A stretch of DNA of 64,000 bases from Tubiluchus corallicola. Its lineage: Eukaryota > Priapulida > Priapulimorpha > Priapulimorphida > Tubiluchidae. Under the pieces are notes generated by a model. That model did not search any database. It worked only from the letters and a program-made list of their open reading frames with translations, and was not told where the DNA came from. The stretch is taken from assembly GCA_030141605.1 (NCBI GenBank), contig JAQGDQ010000120.1:372001-436000 (forward strand), given 5' to 3'. A program made the translations under genes and the position numbers. Positions 27,301 to 37,006 of this stretch are shown here, piece by piece. The stretch's first letter is position 1. Every line of letters begins with the position of its first letter.

Positions 27301-29361
27301 ATCTATGTTGGGTAGAGAATCTACATATTGTATCGTACAATGCCTGTAATGACATCTAAACAAAATGATAGACGCATAGCTATTGTAGAGTAGTAGCTAT
27401 TATTCTCCAAAGTCCATTCTCCTAACCGCGGCCATATTTTTGACAATAGGGTCTGCTTCATCCTAGATAAGATTACCTACCTTTTGTATGCATGTATACG
27501 TAAAGAGCAAACATTTCCATCACATGTTAGAAACAAAATCTCCAATAGTTTCCCCTTAAATAAGAACAAGCTTTGACAAGAGTTTCCGCCCTGTGATCAG
27601 ATGGGTACTATGCCTTTTGACACACTGCAATGCAGGGCAGGGTAACGGCAGGGCCTACTCAAACGAATGGAATTTTATTCTCCGTTTACACGATCAGTTT
27701 TTAGTCAAGCTAAAACTGACAAGCAAAAGCTGTCAGTCTAAAACTGACACGTGTTTACATGGCATCAAACTTTATTCTGATGGCAAGTATTCAGCAAGGG
27801 GTGTCAAGCTGTTAGTATCTGTGCGACAATAGTTACGAAATTATGAATAAATCAGATTTACTCTAGAGAAGTTTTTTTATTTGTTCCAATCAGAACAAAT
27901 TACAAGATTATTAAACCCTTTTACACTAACATTAGTTATAACGTGTTACATTAGTTACATTAACAACCGTGCAAATTGTGTACACACTTAACTAGCCTTT
28001 CAATTTAACTTTCAATTACAGAAAAATAATTATGAAATGAATGAAATAATTACAAAATTAACATTATACTGTGAAATAAATCAATATTTCAATTGATAAG
28101 GTAAAATAATTTCATTTTTACTGTTAATGAAACTTTTAAACTTTTAATGCTGCAATTAATTACACTATGATATGAAATTTAAATTTCTTTTAAAGGTAAA
28201 GCAGGATAAAATTTAATACATGAATTGTGGCTTCAACGAAACCTATGTGTGCTTTGTAATTTTCCATTTTAGTTGCCCTTCAAAGGCATTTAAACCTCAC
28301 GCGAAAATGTATAATCGGTATGATGCCACGCTATTGGGTGCTGGTCTGACGTGTCTGTGTTTGTTTGATAAATTTAAGATCGTTTGATATCACCAAACTT
28401 TGTTTGTCAGTCTGAAAGTTTGTCAGTTTCGCAGTTTGCATGATCAAATTATCTTGACAAACTAAAACAGGCAAACAAGTTTGGATGAAAAAAACTGACC
28501 TGATAAACGGAGCTTTATATTCGTTATCAAGGGCCGCGTCTCTAAAATCAAGCACTGCACCAACAGAGGTGTCTCAGCCACGTTCGAATGTGACACAATT
28601 TTTCCTCTACGAGGAAAAAGGCTCTGCAAGGTAAACAGCCAGAATCACAGACACTTCCCAAAGCGAGTATTGAACCAGTTCACCATCCACTCACTGACCA
28701 GGCTCGGTGCCATTGTTTATTTCTATTGCCAAGCACACACCAAGACCATTTGGCTATTCTAAATTTTTAGCTTGTGGAACGATATCACAATAGTTTATAG
28801 TTTATGACTTCATTTTGCAATACAAATATAGCTGCCTATTTTCTGTTGCACTAGTTGTAATTTATTTTTGTACCAGTTTTCAGTGTTTATTGTTTAGACG
28901 TACGTACAGTATGCAGACGTAGGACGTGTTATGTTTTTTACATTTACATTTTTACATTTTTTCTCATTTGTTGTGAACTTCAACTGATAAAGGCCCGTAA
29001 CTGCGAAAGCTCCTGTGACAAAAAATGATAATTTCGAGTCACAACAACGTTTTGTAATTCTTTTCAAAACTGTTGGTCAAGGCAATTCATTTCACATTTC
29101 TTTGTAGTCCACTTATTTCCTGGTCTACACCCATAGTTCCTAGTACATCATAGATATTTCGGATGACAAACATTTGTTGCGGCAATTTTCTAGCTAGGAA
29201 AACTTACAATCATCATGGTAATTACTGCAGTAGTTATGCAAAGATTACGTGCATTGAAGCCATAAACAGAGCTTACCTGCTGAATCCACGGTTCGTGGAA
29301 GCCATACAAGTAATGACACGAACAACGAAGCCGAAAACATAATACGAAAAATAGGATCCAT
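14718..29361 (-). CDS. Unrecognised secreted protein with paired CX3C motifs, three-exon gene
   Basis: Gene model: join of complement 29277-29361, 26111-26329 and 14718-15178, giving 254 residues. Exon 1 encodes a signal peptide (MDPIFRIMFSASLFVSLLVW then LPRTVDSA). Exons join in phase 1/phase 1 at both junctions. Exon 2 holds CFRQC and CLTMC eight residues apart. Exon 3 has an acidic/charged middle (LEYDLDENGK), a lysine-rich stretch (LKERLQKRKK), then CIQYC and CRRLC eleven residues apart. The last Cys of CLTMC is formed across the exon 2/3 junction, which supports that junction although the donor (gttagc) is weak and the intron is about 11 kb. CX3C pairs occur in leprecan/CRTAP N-terminal repeats and in small Tim proteins, but I see no convincing overall match to either. 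Function unknown. An additional exon in the large intron is possible. Confidence 0.6.
15657..15692 (+). repeat. Short tandem repeat AGCTACAAT
   Basis: Nine-base unit repeated about four times. Confidence 0.8.
17030..17105 (+). repeat. Partial copy of the SINE-like repeat
   Basis: GGGTTCGATACTCGCTTTGT (B-box-like) followed by ATTCTGGCTGTTTACCTGGC matches the minus-strand repeat at 28560-28720. The A-box portion is not recognisable. Confidence 0.4.
18040..18190 (+). repeat. Interspersed repeat pair, copy 2, with (TA)n expansion
   Basis: Matches 3250-3450 through GACCCTTAGGTGCA and AAATTACTTTATATTGTCAG, but with a (TA)n run of about 15 units (18078-18108) between the shared blocks. Confidence 0.45.
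19153..19644. mobile_element. Non-autonomous hAT-type element, 492 bp, with exact 8-bp target duplication
   Basis: CCCTTTAG occurs at 19145-19152 and again at 19645-19652, immediately outside the termini. The left end CTGTAGCGGAT and the reverse complement of the right end CAGCGGCGGAT are imperfect inverted repeats. A subterminal GCCTAAGGCCC motif appears at both ends. The interior has a short tandem array of TTTACACAATT units (about 19345-19405). An 8-bp duplication is the hallmark of hAT elements. It lies in the large intron of the CX3C gene. Confidence 0.8.
19990..20225 (+). repeat. Degenerate GTAAG/GTAAA pentamer satellite
   Basis: About 235 bases of imperfect AAAGT/AAGGT pentamers. The minus-strand open frame over it is a shadow. 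Confidence 0.75.
21615..22204 (+). mobile_element. TTAA-flanked MITE family, copy 2
   Basis: Near full-length. It contains the AACAATCTACCCTATAAAAT block, the CACAAGCGCCTGCAT block, GAGAGCTCATGCGTGAGC and a right end CCTGTATTCCTTTAA. It lies in the large intron of the secreted CX3C gene. Confidence 0.75.
23321..23470 (+). repeat. (GAT)n microsatellite with GAG-rich core
   Basis: GAT triplets, interrupted by an AGGAGGAGGAG segment in the middle. Confidence 0.85.
24348..24398 (+). repeat. (ATG)n then (TTG)n microsatellite
   Basis: About 13 ATG triplets followed by about 4 GTT triplets. Confidence 0.9.
26111..26329 (-). CDS. Secreted CX3C protein, exon 2
   Basis: The acceptor is cttcatttcag, and exon 2 starts in phase 1, matching exon 1. 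It encodes LPYDVQAVEPYNLDQAMDWL, then a helical, charged segment, then NDCFRQC and LQCLTM. I placed the donor at gttagc, which leaves one base (T) that completes a Cys codon with GT of exon 3. Reading through instead gives an in-frame TAG straight after the same Cys, so this could also be a terminal exon of a short form. Confidence 0.6.
26483..26992 (+). mobile_element. TTAA-flanked MITE family, copy 3 (both termini intact)
   Basis: Left end TTAAAGGAAAACCGG and right end CCTGTTTTCCTTTAA are inverted repeats with one mismatch, with TTAA at each outer edge. TTAA targets are typical of piggyBac-type elements, though the terminal bases are not the usual CCC. It is in the first intron of the secreted CX3C gene. 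Confidence 0.8.
26989..27181 (+). mobile_element. TTAA-flanked MITE family, copy 4 (3'-truncated)
   Basis: Begins TTAAAAGAAAACCGGAGCC directly at the end of copy 3, sharing its TTAA. It continues through the TACCCTATAAAAT and GCTGTTACATGCATTTCGTC blocks, then stops abruptly after GACGGGCACTA. Confidence 0.75.
27655..28525. repeat. Inverted-repeat-bounded segment, possible MITE
   Basis: The left block CTCCGTTTACACGATCAGTT and the reverse complement of the right block CTCCGTTTATCAGGTCAGTT match closely. Several ACTGACA/TGTCAGT motifs repeat inside both ends. No clean target duplication was found, so the exact ends are uncertain. Confidence 0.4.
28560..28720 (-). repeat. SINE-like tRNA-derived repeat candidate
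   Basis: On the minus strand, GAGCCTGGTCAGTGAGTGG resembles a pol III A box region, and GGTTCAATACTCGC, some 15 bases later, resembles a B box. It is followed by a block ATTCTGGCTGTTTACCTTGC shared with 17030-17105. No tRNA fold is evident. The assignment is tentative. Confidence 0.4.
29277..29361 (-). CDS. Secreted CX3C protein, exon 1 (signal peptide)
   Basis: Contains 28 codons plus one base. It encodes a short polar start, a hydrophobic core (IMFSASLFVSLLVW) and a plausible signal-peptidase site near VDSA. It ends at GCAG followed by a consensus donor gtaagc on the minus strand. The leftover G plus TA from exon 2 makes a Val codon. Confidence 0.65.
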
Positions 29362-29998
29362 AGCTTCAAACCGCCTATATTGTTCTACCCTATAAAAATG
29401 TCAAGCATCTTGATTAACTTAATCTGATTTAACCTGGTCAAAGACCGCAAGCTGATAAATTTTAGACCGATGGCTCGACCCATATTGCTACTTTTCTTGA
29501 CGTTGTTGTTGGTGTTGTTGGAGTGACGGCATTTTTAAAAAATCGCCAATTTGCAACGATCCTCGAGAAACTTCACATCTATATACTAGAATAAATTCTC
29601 ATCGACGGACGGAGTCAGATTTTCGATCTGCTATTTCGAATTTAAGATGGCAGTGATAATCTTATCTTCGAAAAAAGCCGCGCCATTTCGTGACGTATCG
29701 CCATGAAGCTTTACAGAAGTACACTAGAACAAGTTCCGCAACGAATATATATCCAAAACTGCAATAGATATAATAAGCAACCATTGCCCGTAAAGCAAGA
29801 ATTTACTTTAAGTAATTATAAAAAGCGAATAAAGGAGCAGTTCACGCCTGTATAAAATATCCGTTAACATAAATATGACTCTTTCAATAATAAATACTAT
29901 TGATTTTACACAATGCTTCTATTAATTTATTTATACATATAAATAAATATATATATACATCGGGTGGGTAGAAAAAATGTGGCATTATATTATTATTA

Positions 29999-30420
29999 TT
30001 ATTAGAAGCAAGTACCTTGCAAAATTGAAGTTTTGAACTTGATATTACAACATAATACTTTTTGGCTGACAAAGTTACAAGTTTATAGCTTTAGTAGTTT
30101 TTAAGTTATGGCTGAAAAGCTTGTGCACGGTAAAAATTAAAATGCCGGAACAATGCCAGCTAAATCTTTAATTGAAAAGCAGTGTTGAGGTATAGCACTC
30201 TTAATACATGCCTGAATACTTAAATGACAAAGAAATAATACCAACTGGGTTAAATCATTGTTTCACCAGAGAAGATGAGGGCACTGATAAAAATTTGTTA
30301 TCAGTAAAATGGGACTCAATAATCTGGTCTACGGCACCTGGAATTCCCTTAAAAGAAGCACAGGACGGCCTCACACGGCCGTTTCACCCCGCCCGTTTGA
30401 GGAATTAAAGAAAAAAAAAT
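29999..30420 (+). repeat. Interspersed repeat, copy 1 of a diverged pair
   Basis: Aligns with 58240-58610 through AAGTTACAAGTTTATAGCTT, GTAGTTTTTAAGTTATGGCT, the CTCTTAATACATG block and CTGGAATTCCCTTAAAAG. A 66-codon open frame (30208-30408) has no recognisable domain. It may derive from the 3' end of a retroelement. Confidence 0.5.
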
Positions 30421-30731
30421 TGCTGAGCGCCAGGACCGTATACCGCTTAAATAAGTGAAAAACTGTTTATCATCTGTTTCTAGCAACAGAGTTAAGTAGC
30501 CGTTGCATAGAGTAAGAGAGCTAGGTAAGTAGCCGTTAATAGTAGCATATTCTTCGTCCTGTTAATAAACCAGTTTCTTGTAATAGCATTAATCTAATTT
30601 TGGCACATAAACTTATAAGAAATGAAGGCCTTCATGAAAAAAGTAAAAAGTAAAAATATTTATTAACTATTTTGCAACCAGACTAGAGTTATGGCTGTGA
30701 AGATAATGAAACTAGTGAAATGGATACGCTG

Positions 30732-30956
30732 ATATACAAGAAAAAGAGGAGTTCAAAAATTCTCAGATGAAAACGCTGAGCAAAAATCTAGCCAAGAGCA
30801 TGTACTTGAAGAGTGCGCAGCGGAAATTGCAGAAATGCTGATTGTTCCTAAAGACATAAGTCAATGGGCCATCCATTCAATTTCAAATGCAATCAACACA
30901 AGCTGCAAATACATATATGTGACTGGTGACTGGCACTCAGTTAATACACCTTAATA
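30732..30956 (+). pseudogene. Short decayed coding relic
   Basis: About 73 codons without a stop, reading EHVLEECAAEIAEMLIVPKD then ISQWAIHSISNAI, closed by TAA. The adjacent frame just upstream reads CEDNETSEMDTLIYKKKRSS and would join by one frameshift. No family recognised. Confidence 0.3.
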
Positions 30957-32279
30957 CACGCGTAAGCCTATAATACATGTGTACCAAGTTAAATTTCTTG
31001 GGGTGAGTCCAGTGGCGTGGGGGAGAGGTCGAGAAAGTTCGCTAAAATGTTTTTTGACTAGGGTGTCAAACTACCTAGAGCCGGTCCTGGCCGTGCAGTA
31101 GTACTTTCATTATTTCGCTGGATTTCTAGAACTAAGATCAAAACAGGGTTTGTTCTACAAAGAAATAAACTAACTGTTTTGCAAAATACATATGGGATAA
31201 CACAACTGTTGGCTAGCAATAAATAACTAGTAAATGATTTTTTCAAGAAAACGTGACAAATTAATTTAACTATCGCCTAATCATTTTCAAAAGATAGAAG
31301 AATTTCAAAATTGGTTTGTTTATTTTAATGCAATACACTTACCTGTAACCGGTGTGCAAGTGCTAAAAATTGGACTAACTTTCTGCTCAACTTCTAGACC
31401 TGGAAATGTCAAGTTCTCACATTTCTGGTCAGGTATATGGTACACTTCCAACAGCTATTTTAGTTGCCATGGTGCTTAACTACTGAAACGCAAGGTACTG
31501 GAGAAAATCCGGAATGCGCTCTGCATGCAAGCAACAAAATATTGTTTCAATCATTCAGTTCTTTCAACGCCAAAAATGTTTAAAACGCAATTTCACTGTA
31601 CTTACTAACTTTATTTTATTCACATTGCACCCTAAAAATGTAACATGCGTTTTCCGTCCCTTATCTCCCTCCCCATGAAACGCGTGGTTACTTCCACACA
31701 GGTAGAGTGGTTGTTAATAAGTGTGAAAGGGTTCTGCTTCAGAATATGTCGCCTATTGTTTATCAAGTTTCGTCGATTTATTTCACTTAAGCTAATCGTT
31801 TTGACTGGTCTTACAATATTAATAAGCCGTTATGCCACCAATTAGTATTAGCATGTATTTATGTAATACGAATGCAGTCGTTACCATTACAGTGACTGGT
31901 ACGCTTTGGCTATTTGGCCGATGGTTTATCAGTTTTACAGTTCTTTGCATTCCGGTGTCTAATTCTTATTGACAGGATCTACTTAATGTAAATGGTTGTA
32001 GTAACCGGACCAAAACCTTGCTGACTAACAAAAATAGTCCTTTGGGATAAGGCACTAATGTGATTGAACAGTAAAGATGTTTTAACCATGTACTGACTGC
32101 TAGTCCTATTTTGATTAGCAACAATTCTAAATATGTTTGTAAGACTTTGTTTTGGATACAGTTCGAACATAACTAGTGTTATATAACTAGTATAACTGCT
32201 AACACTAGCCTAAAATTATTTACTGATTTAACTTGAGATCGATTTCTTTCATTTTACTACTGTGCAAATTCTATTACAT

Positions 32280-32312
32280 GCCAAAGTAAACCAAAGTAAA
32301 CCAAAGTAAAAT
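32280..32312 (+). repeat. Short tandem repeat CCAAAGTAAA
   Basis: Ten-base unit repeated three times, followed by AACATT-type repeats. Confidence 0.8.
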
Positions 32313-33362
32313 TAACATTATTAACATTAATTTTATCATCCTGTTGCTTTCTTCATCATCATATCTCAACATTCTCTCTCTAAATTACAAATAGTTTTGC
32401 TCATGATATCACTTCTGGTGTTTTCTAAATGTTTGTAATAGCCTTTACTGCTATCTGTTTCTACTGCTCATTTATGGTCACCAGTTTTCTGTTATATTCT
32501 GTAAATCCACTACCTGTGCTCACGAAGAGCCACAGTTTCTGTCGCTGTGCCGCTGTGGACCACTATTGGTTAGATACAGCTCATGGGCATTTGAAAGATA
32601 CTTCGAATTCACTATGAGCTGGGTCAAATATTGACTTGTCGCCTTTAATGCAAACAAGTGCAGGCCTCCCTTTTTAAATTGCTGGGCAGTGATTTCCAAC
32701 AGCAGTGTGAAGTACAAAGGACTCTATTTTTTACTGCGATATATGGGAAACCACTGGCACTTCAGTTCAAAAGAGAGGAAGGAGGCGTACACTTGTTAAT
32801 CAACTGATCAATTAACATTATAATTTTTATTTTACTTTATTTATTTCACATAAAAAGCAGCTCATATGCAAAGAATACAGTAAACGAATCACGAAACAGA
32901 GTATATGAAATAACAAATAGTCATAGATGACAGGTACTGCTTCCCCACGGTTGTGAAAAGCTTGACGCACGGATCTTTTTACATTGAAGTTAAAACTTGG
33001 TGTACAACCCTTCTTTAGCCCATGCTCTACATCACTATCACGCATAAACTATTAAAATTTTAGAACATCCAGCTTTTTGTTATTGTTTTCCAACTTCGTT
33101 TTAAAAAGTTATTGCTTAATTGTTTACTACGACGGTAAAGCAAGTGAAGCTACAGTGAGAAACCAGGCATGCGCAGCGACGTTCGATCAATTTGGCAAGT
33201 TAAGCCAGTTAACCTGTAAGACGATTCATGATTCCACTTTCTTGAAAATTCGTTTAGTCTATTAGTGTAAAGATAACGCATCCGGTTTTCGTGCGAGTGG
33301 CTGTGGTTCAACGCTGAGCGAAGTATTAGCGTTCTTTACTGCTTTCAATTCTTTTTTTGCAG

Positions 33363-33506
33363 GAGATACGTCGTTTTTTGGTACTGACACGGGCACTGAA
33401 TGAATCGGAATTACCACCGCTTAGAGGAGGAGAAGGAGGAGAAACCAAACGGCTCTATGAATTGCAGTGCCCACAGTTAAAAACTTTGTTTTACTTTCAC
33501 CGGTAA
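33363..33506 (+). CDS. Candidate unassigned terminal exon
   Basis: A strong pyrimidine-rich acceptor (ttctttttttgcag) precedes 47 codons ending in TAA. The reading is EIRRFLVLTRALNESELPPL, then a GGEGGE stretch and LYELQCPQLKTLFYFHR. The segment is GC-richer than its surroundings. An alternative internal donor (gtaacg) lies at the stop. No partner exon or family was recognised, so this may be chance. Confidence 0.2.
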   Translation, partial: EIRRFLVLTRALNESELPPLRGGEGGETKRLYELQCPQLKTLFYFHR

Positions 33507-36500
33507 CGCGCACTTTTTTCGCCACCTCAGTACTAAGGGGCTCACTATTTCCACTCCTTCAGTTTTGTGTTCAAAATAAGATAGTTAATGAAAATGTTTA
33601 ATGACAAATTAATTAGATTTCTGATTTCTTAATTTTTGACTTGATTTTTTGGTTCCGTTTGACTTTTTTTAATTTTGAAAAGCATTTGAATATTCTTTAG
33701 CTAGGTGTATTTGTACTTACATGCATCATGTACTTTTGCGAAAGAAATTTTGAAAATGATGACCTTTGTACGACGTGATGTGACCCTTAACTCAGTTTTA
33801 CCACAGGTATTTTTTTATAGTTATTTAAAACTCTTGGATGATTTTTTGCCTTTGATTGATCTTCTAGAGATTTTTAATGATTCCCTATTTTTCTAATTCT
33901 CAAAACAACATATGCAGGGATACAAAAATTAAAGCCAGTCAATTGACTCTGTACTTTATAATATTTGATATAAAAGATATTTCAATTTGCTGCAGCTTTT
34001 TAGCTACCATATAGGACGTCATTTCACATTAAAGCAGTTGATAACTTATATCTACATGTCGTACTACGTTAAACAAGTACTCCCATAATTCGATTCCGAT
34101 TTGGAACCAAAGTTGTAAATTTTCGGAAATTAGTTAATTTGATGTTGTTTCTTGTGTTTTAATGTCGAACGCGTTACATTATTTCTATTACCCCAGGATT
34201 ATAACAATGTGAACCAAATAAGCGAGGGCCCGGTGTGCGTGCGCAGCAAGCCTCACGTTTAAATCTGTGATGCGTGTCATAGGCATAAGTCATGGAGAGC
34301 CTCTACAAAAGGGTTTCCGCTCTAGGCGGATGAATATCGAAATAAACACGGAGTTGGTTTAAAATATTAGATGCTCCATTAAATTTTGACTTAAATCAAT
34401 ATAAGCAATTGTATCCCTAACCGTATGTCATTTTATTTTGTGCAGCAAATTATTCCACTTTGGGTAGTACAAAATTTAATACACCCTTAAAATAGACACT
34501 TTTCTTATGCGGATTAATAAGCAAGAGTGACAGTTCCTCGATTCTTAGCTAATAACTGGGTTTTAGTTTTCTATGTTTTGATTTTAGTAATCTTAAAACA
34601 GTTTACCGTTGGTGATTTTATAAAAGTATTTTAGGTAGGGAAAAGGTATTTTCGTTGAATTATTTCGTATTTTTGTCTAACTTGTAGCTATCTGTATGTA
34701 TTTATAACTTTTCTTGTTATTCGGTTTAGTATTACAGAATGATTAAACTAAAATTTTTAAAACCTAAATTGTTAAAGTTGAGGTGTAAATACCCAATAAC
34801 TTTAGTCAGAAATCCTAGAGTGTTAATTAGACTCTTGTCTGCGTCTTTTATTTTTCTGGACAATATGTGAGGCAAACATATTTATTTACATTGTGCCATA
34901 GACTAAATAAAGTTATAAAGCCTGTAGCATAATTATAACAAATTATTTGATCTTACTGTTAACGTGAAAATGTGATACATATGAACTACGTTGGCTGCTT
35001 TTTTATTAAAAATACACTAGCTTATAGAGGCTTTATATTCCTTTGGGAATCTCAAAACGTATTTAATACTGCGCATTATTAAATCTAAACTTAAATTTGA
35101 ATAAACATTTTTTACGAGTCTTGCTGGAAAAACAATATATCCAAGGAAAAAGGAAAGAGTAGACAAAAGAATAAAATAGTGTACTCGCAGTTCAAATTCA
35201 CCCAGTAACAATGTGCTGAAGAGGATAAAATCAAATGATTATGAGATTGTAACATTAACAGCAAAATTTTTGTAAAACAAGATTAAGGCACATGTAGTCA
35301 AATATCTGTTTAGATGACACCCAATGAAGTTGTAATATTATGTAATAGAGTCAGGTCACAGAGTCAGGGAATCTTAAAAAACTTTCCTAAACCAATCATT
35401 GAAGCGGAAAAGGGGGAATTTTAAAATATGTCTTAAAAAACTGGATGCTAGCTTAAATATATGTATGTCAAAAAACACTCAGTGGCAACACTTCTCAGTC
35501 TGTGGGAATTGAATGCAGTTTACTGATTGCTTCTCAGGAAACAAACACTGCAAGCTAGCATCCAACATTCTCTTGCGGGGCTTACTTATTGCATTACCTA
35601 GCTTATTATCAAAGACAATATTTTCAGATAAGATTTTGAACTGGCAGAGATATCTCAGCTCTGTTGAGCTATATAGTGACTATAACCTGCTCTTTCAGCG
35701 AGCCAGGTAGCTGGAAGAAGTATTGCAGCCTCCTTCCTCAATGAGAGAAATAGACATTCATTATTGCAGATGAAACCACGCAGAAACAATTTTCTTGTAG
35801 TTATTCGTGCATTTACAATAGCTAGGCCAGCATTGCTCAAATTTCGCCTGCAGATCGCATCAGTGATGTGGACTAGAATTATGATTTGAATGTCCAAAAC
35901 CCAACTACATGGAACTTGAATTATATATTTTGATGAAAATGCTGCTTATGGTAGCACTGGTGCATGTAGACTTTGATGCAGTGATGCATTATACTTTATA
36001 GCACTATATACAAAAGATGAACTCTGGGAAAAGTATAAAATACTCTACTTTATATAATTATCCCTTACAAAACAACTTATCAGCTCTTGTGATCTTATTA
36101 TAGGCAATACAGTAAGCCCAAATGGCAGAACTTTACTTGTCAAATTGTTAAAATATATTAGTTAATTAAAATTGCTTTAAAACTGGCTTTCAATGGTCAT
36201 AAAGTGAGTTGATAAATGCAATGATGACATAGGTGGCTCGCTAATATCCCAGAAGGAGCTTACATTGCTCCAATAAACTTCCCAGTTATGTGTTATTTTG
36301 TTGTGCTTCCTCTGATGTTAGTATTGTATGCTCTCTTAAATGATTTTTAGTGGTGCCTGAAAAAGAAATATTTTTCAAATGCAGTGAAATATATTTGAAT
36401 GATAAAAGTTGAAATTCAAATTCAGAATGATGTTAAAATTTGTTACACTGCATTAGCTTAATAAATATATGTAGGCTTGCTTTGTGTTATGCCTCACTGT

Positions 36501-37006
36501 GAGATACGTTTTGTTTTCGAATTAACTAATGAAACTATTTTGGATGCGATTACATCATTGCTGAGCACATACTATGACATTTCAGCTTGTGTGAAACATT
36601 AGTTGTCTATAACAGACCTTATAATTTCTTTCTAATGTTCTACTCGCATGATTTTTAGTAGAAATATCATTGTTGTCTTATGTATAATGTATCATTTTTG
36701 TACTGTACAAATTTTTGTACACTTTGGCACATTCCAAGCTGGAATAGGCCATGCTATGGAAAAGTCTATTCAACGCCGAAGTTTGTGTTGAGGCCAAAGC
36801 CTGGTTCTTTAGTCATTATAAACCTTGGATAACTCTCTAAGATGAACTGTGAACAGGCAGAGGTGCTGTAGCCGTGTTCAGATGCATGCACAACCACGGA
36901 ACATACGAGTGAGACCACTTGGCTATTTTTTCACCCCTGAAACAAAAGTGTACAACTGCTGTTAACTGTTTTTGTCTTGTTACAGTTTTACTGTTTGTTC
37001 TTGCAG

